DNA of 64,000 nucleotides from Owenia fusiformis. Its lineage: Eukaryota > Annelida > Polychaeta > Sabellida > Oweniidae. Position numbers and translations under genes: made by a program. Below the pieces are notes generated by a model that saw only the letters and a list, made by a program, of their open reading frames with translations, made no database searches and was not told the DNA's origin. Where the stretch lies: positions 16,784,822 through 16,848,821 of the forward strand of contig CAIIXF020000008.1 of the NCBI GenBank assembly GCA_903813345.2, in the 5' to 3' direction. Shown piece by piece: positions 1 to 11,500 of this stretch; positions within the stretch are counted from its first letter, which is position 1, and every line of letters begins with the position of its first letter.

Positions 1-261
1 GATGAAACTGCCCGCTTGGCTTGGGAGCATCTACATATTATCTTATATCACTTGTGGCTGGTGAAGAAAGGTATTCAAAAATTATATAGCATTGATAGCA
101 GGATATTGATAAAAGCACTGACTTGAAGAGTCATACGTTCATGTCCATTGTTAAAAGCTTGCAATTTTAAGTCCTGGACCTCAAGCCCATTATGACAATT
201 TAAATTTGAGCAAAATGATTGTACATCTAGTTATCAGCTGACATCTATAGTTTCTATGGCA
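1..261. other. Downstream flank / possible 3' UTR of HTD2
   Basis: No coding signal on either strand. It should include the HTD2 3' UTR (minus strand). I see no clear AATAAA on the minus strand here, so the polyadenylation site may lie outside the window. Confidence 0.4.
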
Positions 262-321
262 TCAGCTGGCAGGCTTGGTACTGTTGGTAGGAGGTTTTGG
301 CAATAGAATTTTAGCAGTTCC
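262..321 (-). CDS. HTD2: HTD2 exon 4 (terminal)
   Basis: Acceptor TTACAG, phase 0, encodes GTAKILLPKPPTNSTKPAS then TGA. The GxAxxxxP strand ending matches the end of R-hydratases. The last dozen residues are not conserved, so the terminal end is a little less certain. Confidence 0.8.
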   Translation of the reverse strand, partial: GTAKILLPKPPTNSTKPAS

Positions 322-3300
322 CTGTAACACAACCTGAAACATGAAAATAAAAATTTACAGTTAGAAAGGTGGCAGCACGTCAAAATAAACTCAATAATAT
401 TGATGCAAGGTTTCTTATTCATATGTCTTGCTAAGGTTTTGACTTATCTTATTTCCATATCAATGTTAGTATATCAGCTAATCGAATGATAAAACAAAAT
501 GACATTGCATACTGTAATATATTACATGCAATTTAGATAATATTCCATCACTTGCAATCCTGTATAACCATGGGCATTCAATAGAAAGCCCATGGTATAA
601 CCAAATAAATGAATGTACCCTCTGCAGGCCGAATAAAATATAGTTTCACTTGCATGGGAGGCTATTTAGCCCATATTTCCAGTGGCAAAGACTTCATGCT
701 TTTAAAACCTGACACTGCCAAAATATAGGGCTCATATCAAAGGATTTTTGCATTATGCGTCTTCATGTCATAGAGATAGGAGCCAACACAAACATAGCAG
801 AGATACGATTTGATTTTGGAATGGATACAAATTTAATATTTTGACACTTTTTAGTATATGCTAGATTTTATAAATCCAAACTTTACTATTGCAAAGAGAT
901 TAAACCAAAACCAAAACCTATCAACTCACTTCTTAATTTCATCAAATAATATTTATTTTAACAAAATGTTAATTTCCTAAAGAGGGCTCTGTCTATACCA
1001 TGGTAGTGGCAGCTGATGGATTTCAGGGTAAATAAATGTAAAATTCACAGATTGTTCTTTGATTAATTGAACAACCAAGTGGAATTATATGACATGTTTA
1101 AAACTATACCTTCTTATCATCAGGTTTAAAGCATATTGTTTGGAATGTGACTAGACGCTTTCTTATTTCAAGAACTTCAACTTTCGCTGTAACAGCCTCC
1201 CCAACATACACTGTAAATATAAATCATACTTTATAAATAGAAAATAGAACAATGCATGGAAAAAAATCGAGTAACACCATACAACAATATAACTGAGAGT
1301 AGAATGGGGAAGTCTTGCACCATGTATTACCCCCCCCCCCTTCCCTCAAACATATAAATGCAGTTATCTGTAAAATCTGGCCTATTACCCCCCCCCCCTT
1401 CCACATTCCCTCAAACATATAAATGCAGGTGGGTATGGGGGCTTGAGCAAGACGAAGAATGAGTAAGAAAAAGGCACTCCTTTAACAAGCTGGGTATTAT
1501 TTATTACACTGTGGGAACTGAGCATATGCTTGGTACAGTAGAACTTTTGAGATTTATTACATAGTACAGTACACACATATTCCATATTCTATTCAGTACA
1601 TGTACACAATACTCACATGGGTTGGGGAACTCGATTTGTTGAGAGATGAATATCGTTCCGAAACCAGGAAGTTTATTACCCAATACAGACGATATTAACC
1701 TGAAATCAAATTAATATACAACCATGAAGATGCAACTAAAAATAGTAATAAAAAGATTTTTAAAAGGCCCACAGCTTATCCCGTTCCCGGACTATGGACT
1801 ATAGTCCGGGAACGGGATAACCCACAGCCAGCTTTTGCCAAAGGGGGTTAACTTTTCTAAAAATTCCAGGGAGGGGTTTACAATTGACAATTTGGCCCAA
1901 AATCACTTGAAAGTGCTCAGGATGATGAAAAACAACATAATTCTGGGAGAATTTTTGGCCAGGAGGGGATTCACTCAAACCCCCCGAATCCCCTAATTCT
2001 CTCCTGGCCTGAAAAATCACTTTCTAAAGCAGGTATCACGAGAAAGCTGCATGCTGGTTGAAAATATATTTATGATAGTCAGAGTAAAATTGGAAGGGCG
2101 GGATCAAGGTTGGTGTTTAAAACTGGAATTTTTGGTTACTGGGTAACTGGGTACATAATGTTCATAGCAAGGTTAACAAATGTTAAATTCATTTTTAATA
2201 TTTCATGCACATCCACATTCTCCATTCAACCATTCTAGTGTGTAACACTCATCACAACACCTGAAAAAAGGTACATAAAAAGAAAGTATGATGTGATTTC
2301 TTCATTTCTGTAGCACCATGCAGAAGTAACATTTTATTTAAATTGAAACAATTTTCATGTCATGTGGCCTTATCAAACTATTATACATAAAACACATCAT
2401 GTAAACAAAATAGATCTAATTGTGAAACTTTACAAAAGAATATTTAATTTTGAAATAAAGCACAAGATAAACTTTCCAATGGTGTGCTGAATGTGTCGCT
2501 AGCTGTTTTAAATCTTATGTTATGTTGTCAGAAACTCTATAGATATTCTATGCATTGCATTTTATTTGATTTGAGTCTGGTGCAAAGAAGATTAAAGAAA
2601 ATGAAGAAGATGAGATAAACTTTCCAATGGTGTGCTGAATGTGTCGCTAGCTGTTTTAAATCTTATGTTATGTTGTCAGAAACTCTATAGATATTCTATG
2701 CATTGCATTTTATTTGATTTGAGTCTGGTGCAAAGAAGATTAAAGAAAATGAAGAAGATGAGATAAGCTTTCCAATGGTTTGCTGTATGTGTGGCTTGAT
2801 ATTTTAGATTACAAGAAAATACTATGAAAGGTGCCTTCACTTCACTTAATCTACTAGAGTCCAGACATAAGTTAGTACTCCAGACCGGGCAATTTTCTAA
2901 ATGATGCTTCTTCAGTGAAGAAAACAATAGCATGTGCCAATACCCGTACTATGAGACAAAGTGAACTTATAATTGCTTGACAAATAAATTCACTGAACTT
3001 GCAACTTTGAAATTTATCAAACCTGCTAAACCTGCCTAAGTACTGTATACTCAATTACTTAGTACCTAATTCTCTGGTGATCCGTTTTTTTACCAGAGCT
3101 TCCTACATGTAAAGTTATAGATGCATCCCAAAAACTTATATATAATTATAAATGATAGCCTACATATACGATTGGCTTGCCTCACACTAAAGAGGATTGG
3201 CTCCAAGAATGCAATCGGGCTTGACCTTGATTGATATCAACGTTGAAAATTTTGTTATTTTCTGACATTACAACTGAACTGACTATCACTGGTGTAGTGC

Positions 3301-4960
3301 TATTTTTATGAGGCTTTTGAGTAGTATGCCACCAAGAGAACACGAGCTGAAGGAAGCATAAAACGAGCATCCAGGGAGTTCTCCCCGCAAAACATTTTGA
3401 AATTTGGTTATATTAGGGGGGGGGGGGGGCATTAGGAGTGTATTTATAACACGGGTAGTGGGAAGTCCTCGACACGACAAATAATATAAGTAATATATGG
3501 AGGACTTCCCATAACCATGATTTATAACCATCTGGTATACCAGGCATACTGGGTGCTACGCCTATGACTATAAATTCATTATAAGCGAGCCGAAAGATTT
3601 GAACTAGTAACTTGATCATTTCTTATGTTTTTAATATTTTTGTATGGAAATTACGAAAACTAACGATTCAAATTTTGATACAGGTATCATGGTAGTCTAT
3701 ATCCAATTGACTGAATATCCAAATTTCAAAAAAAATTCAGACTACTATTTTTTTCAAGGCCTGTCTGCGTCGCTAACATGCTAAATATAAGAGTTAGCTG
3801 ACGTTTGGGAGTCTGACTTACCTTCTAAAGGTTAGAACCCGAATCTTAATGAAACTATATCACCTTTGTTGCGTCGATGATGATGCATAAACATAGCATT
3901 TGATAGAAATTAGCGTAAATGCTTTTCCGACTTTTTCATTTTTCATCAATGTTGACTTCCGGGAAGGCGTTGTAGTTATCACGAAATAACGCATTGACCC
4001 TTGAACTTTACTTTGTTGACGTGTCAACCAAGCATGTCTGGTGTGAGAATTAAAAGAATATTAAGCAATGTTCTACATCCGCCAAGCTAAGTGAAGTAGT
4101 CAATATTAAAAATTACCAATTTCAAGTGAAGTACGCAACGAACGAAACTGCGTGATCTACACTCCCACTATTGGTCTGAATGAAATGCTACGTAGAAATA
4201 TGAGCCGTCTGCTGTATTAGTCGATTAATAGAGAAAGACCTGTTGGTGATGCTTTATAATTTAGACCAAAACATTGAAGAACAAACGAACCTGTAAATCG
4301 TGAAAACAACGAACAAATATTCGGTTTTCACATATGTTCGGTAATTTTTCGTATTGAAACTTCCGGAACTTACAAGGAAATCATTCATTTTCTCGATCCA
4401 TGATTTACCTCTTGGATGTTGTGGCAAATGCTCCATGGTTGACGGAACAAAGGTGATATGGTTTCATTAAGATTCGGGTTCTAACCTTTAGGAGGTAAGT
4501 CAGACTCCCAAACGTCAGCTAACTCTTATATTTAGCATGTTAGCGACGCAGACAGGCCTTGAAAAAAATAGTATATAGTCTAGGTATCATAGGGTCAAAG
4601 TTTACTCCTCCAATCTTCCATGGGCTTTCAATTCTAGTTGAAATCCCATGAATCTTTCAATAACAGCCTTTAGAATTGTAGTTTATGTAAATATAGACAT
4701 ATGAACATGCAATTTAGTTATGTTGCCACTACCCACCCATTCGAAAGAACTCCATGTACAATACATCGTCCAAATTGACTTGTTTTGGCATATTCTGTAT
4801 CCAAATGTACTGGGTTTCTATCTTCACTAATTTCAGAAAACAGCCTCACATCTTCAGCTGTGAATGTCTTAGTTATCTCCGCTGTTTCTCCAATGTGTAT
4901 GAAACGACGTGATAGATTGCATACAGTCCTCAGATTATTCAATAAACCACTAGCAAACAT
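262..4960 (-). CDS. HTD2: HTD2-like mitochondrial hydroxyacyl-thioester dehydratase (MaoC/hotdog), complete, 4 exons
   Basis: The joined exons 4960-4737, 1699-1617, 1210-1110 and 321-262 give 468 nt, i.e. 155 aa plus TGA. Every intron starts GT and ends AG, and phases agree. The family dehydrates (R)-3-hydroxyacyl-ACP in mitochondrial fatty acid synthesis (established for HTD2). The N-terminus (MFASGLLNNLRTVCNLSRRF) is basic and lacks acidic residues, as a mitochondrial presequence would. Residues 41-70 contain the MaoC hydratase motif FSEISEDRNPVHLDTEYA followed by HG, so Asp47 and His52 are the expected catalytic pair of R-specific enoyl hydratases. Exons 2-3 complete the hotdog fold (LPGFGTIFISQQIEFPNPLY, then VGEAVTAKVEVLEIRKR). 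Human HTD2 is about 168 aa, so this is full length. In vertebrates HTD2 shares a transcript with RPP14; no RPP14-like reading frame is seen here. The gene is divergent to the SLC5 gene. Confidence 0.9.
322..1109 (-). other. HTD2 intron 3
   Basis: Non-coding. It holds a short imperfect palindrome at about 570-603 with CCATGGGC and GCCCATGG arms, and otherwise unremarkable AT-rich sequence. Confidence 0.7.
1110..1210 (-). CDS. HTD2: HTD2 exon 3
   Basis: Acceptor TTTACAG, donor AAG|GTATAG. Encodes the beta-strand segment YVGEAVTAKVEVLEIRKR followed by LVTFQTICFKPDDKK, colinear with the C-terminal half of the hotdog fold. Confidence 0.88.
1324..1430. repeat. Two-copy tandem repeat with poly-C tracts (HTD2 intron 2)
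   Basis: Two copies of a unit with TTAC, a run of about ten C, TTCC, CCTCAAACATATAAATGCAG. The second copy has a few extra bases after the C run. The apparent reading frames here are products of the repeat. Confidence 0.7.
1617..1699 (-). CDS. HTD2: HTD2 exon 2
   Basis: Acceptor TTCAG precedes GTTAATATCG and donor GTGAGT follows CCCAT. It encodes the hotdog central region (LGNKLPGFGTIFISQQIEF). It is too short to stand out as an open reading frame and was found by homology to MaoC proteins. Confidence 0.88.
1776..1820. mobile_element. 45-bp near-perfect palindrome flanked by 8-bp direct repeats
   Basis: Arms 1776-1795 and 1801-1820 are exact 20-base reverse complements around a 5-base spacer. 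The octamer CCCACAGC lies directly before (1768-1775) and after (1821-1828). This looks like a minimal insertion made only of terminal inverted repeats, with an 8-bp target duplication. It sits inside a repeat also present at 11669 and 59886. Confidence 0.7.
1821..2030. mobile_element. MITE-like repeat, GGCCCGTAGCCAG family, copy 1
   Basis: Contains CAGCCAGCTTTTGCCAAA, then GACAATTTGGCCCAAAATCA and an AAGTGCTCAG segment. Parts of these recur at 11669-11821 (inverted) and 59886-59990. The left end is interrupted by the palindrome at 1776-1820. Non-coding. Confidence 0.5.
2466..2800. repeat. 148-bp tandem duplication plus a third, partial diverged copy
   Basis: The segment beginning GATAAACTTTCCAATGG at 2466 is repeated essentially identically at 2614. 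A third, diverged partial copy starts at 2762 (GATAAGCTTTCCAATGG). Period 148 bp. The near-identity of copies one and two suggests a recent duplication in the intron. Confidence 0.85.
3739..4581. mobile_element. Foldback element with ~138-bp inverted arms
   Basis: Left arm about 3739-3877 and right arm about 4441-4581 are near-perfect reverse complements: both carry AAGGCCTGTCTGCGTCGC and GTTAGCTGACGTTTGGGAG or their complements. They flank a loop of about 560 bp with no transposase reading frame. It lies in HTD2 intron 1. Confidence 0.75.
4737..4960 (-). CDS. HTD2: HTD2 exon 1
   Basis: Encodes aa 1-74 plus two bases of codon 75: the presequence and the catalytic D..NPVH segment. The exon ends AATGG before a GTGGGT donor. 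It joins exon 2 to read VLSNGLISSVLG, which matches the family at that position. Confidence 0.9.
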
Positions 4961-5510
4961 GATATTTTATGCTAATCTACCAAAATGGAGGAAGTAATAA
5001 TTCACTTCCGGTTTTTGTAGAAACTGAAACTGGGCCACCTAGTTAGTATATAATGGTCTTTAAATGACTAAACACAATCACTGCATATTATTATACATAA
5101 ATACAAATATAATTTTGTTGTTGATTGCTCATTTGATAGCATTGTAGCTTCGGAAAAAGCCACTTCTACACACTGAATAAGATTAGTAAACATGATCAGG
5201 TGATAGTAAAAACATGTGCATTTGTTATTGTCACGTGACTTCATTCATTGGTTATTTCTTCAATATCTTTGCAGTTGTTGAGAGTCATTGAGGATATCAC
5301 ATAACCACACAAGCAGACATCGTAATCTCAATATACATAAAAAGCTCCACAGATCTTACTAGCACTGTACGTGTATTTGATTTAACATGATATCAAAAAC
5401 GTTTTCTTGTCTCGTTTGAAGGTTAAAGTTGAAACGGGTAACGTGGACCATACAAAAGCAAGTTTTCCTCACTCCTCCATCGAGAAAGGATAAATATCAC
5501 AACTAGAAAC
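4961..5510. promoter_or_regulatory. Shared divergent promoter region between HTD2 and SLC5
   Basis: 550 bp separates the two start codons, so both promoters and 5' UTRs must lie here or be spliced in. It contains the palindrome TCACGTGA at 5231-5238 (an E-box of the USF/MITF/TFE type) and an ATTGG reverse CCAAT box at 5247. There is no obvious TATA box. Function is inferred from position. Confidence 0.5.
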
Positions 5511-5588
5511 ATGGAATCTAAGCTAGACGTATGGGATTTTGTCGCTGTAGGTTTATACTTTGCCGCCGTCATCGTGGCAGGTTTGATA
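5511..5588 (+). CDS. SLC5 exon 1 (start)
   Basis: ATG at 5511 in context AAACATGG. Encodes [17 protein letters not shown] and the rest of the first helix, ending before GTAAGT. The position of the Asp-Trp-Asp segment matches the N-terminus of SLC5 proteins. Confidence 0.85.
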
Positions 5589-8500
5589 GTAAGTAAACTT
5601 TTTTGTTTTTTGAGGAAAAATATTGGAATTTTCCAAATGATTTAAATTTGATTGGGGACCTGTCACATTTCAATTTTCATGATGTGATTTGTCAAAGGTC
5701 CAAATTGTGATATTATATCACGGATTGTGGGACTTAGTTGCCTTTGTATTATCAATAACTAGACTCTATTAAAAGCCCATGGTATTATATACTCCAACTT
5801 TCCACTATATCCTTGTTCGAGAAATTGAAGTCTATCAAAACCTGCCTCAGTTATCTAGCCTACTCAGTTGCTGGAATTACACCTGAAAAAAGCGCCTCAA
5901 GTGAAAGCGTTTAACAAAATCGCCAACCTTATAACACCAACATTTCTTAAGCGCCTTAGGAGTTTTATTTTGAAATAAGACCTGTCATTTCTTGCACTTT
6001 TAACGAATTAGATATGGAGAACATCCAGCAGATGTGTACATCTACAATAAATGTATTCTTTTAGCATCTAAGAGAAAACGTAACCGAGACTTTTGCAATA
6101 TAATTTGATGACCTATTGCATTTTTGGGTCCCATCCATCATTTCCTGTATTTTTGTGGTGGCCCAAAAATGTGTAGCATTCGAAATACGTCTTATTTCGT
6201 TTAGGGCAAATGGTAAGAACCCGGGTAAGGCGTTTTACAAAAGCTGATCGGTATTACACTACACTCCAAAAGCGCCTTGCGATTTAAGGTGTTTTTTAGT
6301 GACTAGGGTTCTAGGAGTTTTGGAAAAGCGCTTTTGTAAATCCGCAATTGTGATTACACCTATTTTTCAAACCGGGTTAAAAGCTTATACGCCTTTCTGA
6401 AACGTGTAATTCCAGCAAGTGTGTCATATATCATTCCAAATTTACTGAACACAGCTGGGTGTCAGCTCAGTAGAGTAATTCCAGATCTACGGCATGTCAG
6501 AGTCAGGCACAGATCCAGAGCCAGGTCAAACTGGTCAAATTTTTGTACAAAGGGGTGGCGCTGAGACTCAAAATATCTACCCCCATCTAGGGATTTTTTT
6601 CTCTAAAGATGGACCCACATCTAGGGGTTTTCTTTGAAAAATAGACCCACTTCAATGTAGTTTTTAAAAAACAAGACCAACTTCCAGTGATTTTTTTCAA
6701 AAACAATACCCAGTTTTATGATTTTTCAAAAAGTAGACCCAGTTCTAGGGATTTTTTCATCAAAATGGGACCCATATCTAGGGTTTTTTCTTCAAAATGG
6801 GACCCACATCTAGGGATTTTTTGGCAAAAAAGTGACCACTTTAGCAGCACGTCCCCATATAGCTAATATATGGGAGTCCCCCCCGGGGCCTGTATCGGCA
6901 ACATTCCGAAGTCAGTCTGTCAACCGTGTGGAAATTGCAGTGGAATGTTTGGAAAACATTATCAATTTGAGGAAGCATTAGACTCGTTAACAAAAATAAA
7001 TATATTATTAGTTAAGTAGTAAGTTACAATTAAATACTATAAAAAGTAATACAGCCTATTGTCAAGTGGATATAAAGCTAGGGACAGAAACAAATATGCA
7101 AATTAATTCACTATATCGGCCATTTTGAATAGCACTTCCCTTGTAAACAATTGTTTTTTTAAACCAAATTTAACATATTTTGGGCTCCCGGGATTGGGCT
7201 TATTGGCTGTCATCTGACATTTTCAGCCAATTTTTCAAAAATGTCAGAACTATAGGATAGTCTAATTATGGCCGTATTAGAAGTAGGCTACTGTAGCTAA
7301 AGCTAAAAACGGCATTTAAAAGTGCCAACAAAGCAAAGGAACCACCTTGTTGTATATAACCCAAAGACTATAAGTTTGCAAAGATATCTTTTACTTAAAT
7401 ATGAAATGTCTTCACTCGTTAAGAAAAGCCTCTCTGAAGGGAGGATTTACTAAATAAGTGTTCAAAATGACAGGTGCTTGTGCTGTTGACTTTTGTGGCC
7501 TTTACATCATGAATATTTGCCAAAACAGGCCACTAGAGATGAGCTGATTTCAGGTCCATTATGATTGCTAAAATTTACTTGTAAAATTTCTCAATTTACT
7601 GCATAAATCTTCTGTTAGTGGTATATTTTCAGAAACAACTGAGCAAATGGGCAAGATTGTGGTTTTTCTGGGCACTCTGACCTGGAATGATCAAAAATAC
7701 CCCCATTTGACCATCATATGTAGCTTCATCATTTCTGATGGGCCTTCAAGAAGGCAATTAACTTACTAACTACTGTAACTCTGCAAATTATTTTTATTCA
7801 ATATTTTCTTTGGGTGGGGGGATAAGAACCACTGATGTTGACTTAGCCAAGCAAGCATCTCATTGATCTATGAGGGAATCTGTCTTCAATGCATAATGCC
7901 TATGTCCATAGAGGCATGGTATCTACATGCTCGCCCATGCCTGAAAAGCATGTAACAAAATATAACAGAGTGGTCTTCTCTATTGATATCCTCTGCTCCA
8001 TGCCTTGTGAGCATGCACAGGGGATACTGGCTGCAGAATGGTGTTTTCCATTGATACATTCTTTTGTACTATTATACTACAGACTGATTTATCTTCAGGT
8101 TGCTCTTAACTAATTTTGTAATTTATAGAAGTAAAGTTTCCTGTCTTTTTTCTGTGTTTGTACTTTTGTATACTGACTTATGCCTTGAATGTTATATTCA
8201 AATGCCTATTGAATTATCCTCCTGAATACATCATAGAAGCTTAGTAATTATTCTCAAGTTGATGACAATAAATAAGGAATGGGGCTTACAGGGTGGACCC
8301 TTCAGTAAAAGCAAGTCTGTAAGATGGGAGCATGATATATAAAGCCTTCCTTCCATAAACATAGATCCCAGAATTATGTGAGCAAAAATGTAATTATGCA
8401 ACAAAAAACACAACATTTTGCGTTTGAAAATGCAATTTATGCGACTGTGTTGCGTCCTAACACACCTTTTGGCAAAACAAATTTTTGACACTATCCCTTA

Positions 8501-11500
8501 TAAGAGTGATTTTGTGGTTGTTTGCAAGCCATAATTCAAGAGTGATTAAGTGCCTATGATTAACATCTGAATGCAAAAGACAAGAGATGATGTGACCAAT
8601 ACCAGGAGATTAAATGTGACTTATTGGCCTGTCAGGCTCAAAATTTTATATGGGGGGGGGGTTAGTTGATTGAAGTTTAAAGATTATTAGAATGTTATCA
8701 GAGGATTATATAGCACGTGTGGCTTCTATTTGTTTCTAAGGAGATTTATATACTATACCTAACTAAACATCTGTATATACATGTATATATTGGGGTACCG
8801 AGCCAACGAACCCCTAAAAGGGGGGTATTGGAGTTTACCCCAGAATTTTTTTAAAAATTAACATTATATATGGTGCATTTTAAGCATTTCAAACTATGCA
8901 TTGTTTGTTTTTTTCAAAAAGTTTTACAAAATTGCTTTTTTCTTTTGGGGGTTGGGGGGAGGTGTTGCGATCGCACCCACCGCACCCCCTGGCTTCACCC
9001 ATGTATATAACTAATGATGAGACAGTCTTCATTTAGGTTTCAGAGAGTTGGGAGTTAGTTTAGTTAAACAAGAAGATATTCTTAAATCCTATCATGCTAG
9101 TGCATAAACCAATAATCAAAATCAAAATATGTACATGTATCTTTTTTATTTATTGTCCACTTGATTTATTCAGATGAGGCCCTCCAAAATGTAAATGGTT
9201 TATGTTTTTGAGGTGTATCAATTAAATATAAGGTTAAAGAAATGAACAAAAAGTTTCTCTTTTTTCAAAGATTGTTATGCTGCTATGTTTTTTGCATATT
9301 ATGTTTTGACCTTTACTATTTAAGCAGTGGTGCTTGCTTATTTTGTGAAGCCTTTTATTTTAATCTTCGTTGTCCTCCCATCCTCAGGTGAATGTAATAA
9401 ATGGAGACAAGTTTCAGCATTCATGAATCTCATTGATGTGTTAAAATTGTTGGGACAAGAAGAAGAAGTTTGATAAATAATGTCAAAATATGTATATAAC
9501 CAGGGGCTTCATTAGCACCAGGCAACAGGCGATTTTCACTGGTTGTTTTCACAAAATCTGTTGTTTTCAACTTTTCCATGTTTGATTTATTATTTCCATT
9601 AATTTTGCCTGTTTTCATTTATTTAGCCTGTTGTTAGAAATTCTAATGAAACCCTTGTATAACCCCAAGACCCAATAACGTGTTTTAGTTTCATGCCTAT
9701 AAATGCTTTTTATTTATGATATTTTAACATACCCAGCTTACTGAGCTGAAATAACATTGTAAGACAGGTGCATTTTAAGTGGTCAAATGTTTCTGTGGAT
9801 TTATGGTAAAATGTATTTAGACGGCCTTGTGTCCAAGGTATGATATATTACAAGATGGGCCATAAAATATGGAGAAATGTTTTAAGAGGGAGAAGTGCCC
9901 TTCAGAAATACCACTGAATGAATTAAGATCTACCTGTTTTCTTGCATGCAATGATTAAAGATATCATTGAAAGACATTCCACAGGGTGCATTTCTTTTAC
10001 CTATATTCTTTAGTTATATTCTTTATTTGGATGAGGACTTTTTATACCAAATTTTTGATTTGTTCACAAGTTGTTTTTAAGTAAAACTATCATATGGTGA
10101 TGTCCTCAACACTGAAACAACAGGGTGTTACCCCCAATTAAACTGAGTACATGTACTTTGCAGCCAGGAGGTGAAAATAAAAATACATGTGACTAGTTAA
10201 AATTTTTTAAAACAGCTTGATAAATTTGGATTTGAAGATGGTGTGTACTAAATTAAGATCCTGTTTTTATTTGATTTGAAAACTATATTTTATTCTGCGT
10301 AGCTCAATCAGTAAAAAAACTGATCTTCTTAGAGGCCCAAGGAGAGTTTACTTCCACATAGCCTAGTTTCACAAATGGGTAGACCTAGGTTGATTTTGAT
10401 AACCAAAATAGAAGCCAATCTACCCTTTCATATCTTATCAAATCTAAGTAACACATGTAGTCACAATCATTGTTTGCCATTAAAGCCTCATAATGATTGT
10501 AAATAAACATGTTAAAGATCTTAACTTTATTTTTCACCTCCTCTTATCAAATATACGTACATGCTTCAGAAGTATGACACAGTAGTTCCAAATAAGTAGG
10601 GTAAAAACAATAACAGACAATAACAATACAGATGTACTGCCTTTTTCATATCTTTGTTTACATGTTTTACCTTGGATTTTAAGCTACATTGTGGATGGAG
10701 CTTCTTCATACTAAGTTAAGATGACACCAATGGTACTACATTGACATATCTATTTCATGTGACCTCAATTTTGATTGACTTTGTACCTTTCAGTATTGCC
10801 TTAGTCATAAATTTTCATTTTGATTGAGATAAATATGATTTAGACTTGTGGCCTTTGAAACGACCATTACTCTATTAAAAATACGTAAACCCCTTCATTT
10901 ATGATAGTGTGGGGACATACACCTCTCTGTGAAATGATTAAGGTGATTGTATACCTTATGATATCGTTACAACTACAATACATATATTGTACTTTGTTAC
11001 CACAGATACAGTGATGTTAAATCAAGATGTTACCATTGTAGTTCATTCTGGTTGTTTGCACTTTCAACATTTTCCCAGGTTAAAGCAAAGGAACAATGAT
11101 TTTATGAGTGTTTAGTTTTTGTCCATACAATTGTGTGATGTTGTCCTTAAAACATGTTGTGATTTTCATGAATGTATAATTTTGACAAATGCTATTAATG
11201 CAATTGATGTCCAAGTGTCCAGAAACAAATCTTACCTCTGAAGCTCTTATACTCATTCTCTCTCAAACTTTAATTTGATGCAAAACGAAAGTATTAAAAC
11301 TTGACCGAAATACTTATAATTTCAGATAACTTTTCCAATTCTACCTTCTTCATATATATCTTTTTTCAACTTGATACATAAGAGTTTTCATAATTCTCAA
11401 ATCATCAATGCATGGCATATTAGATATTCTCTGTATGATTTAATCTTATACCATAGTCCTTAACCCCATTTTTGTATTACAAGTTAAAATAACATTCAAC

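Larger units (their letters stand above)
1700..4736 (-). other. HTD2 intron 1
   Basis: About 3 kb without coding signal. It contains a 45-bp palindrome in a MITE (1745-2030), a 148-bp tandem duplication (2466-2790), a poly-G run (about 3416-3429) and a long foldback element (3739-4581), each listed separately. Confidence 0.75.
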
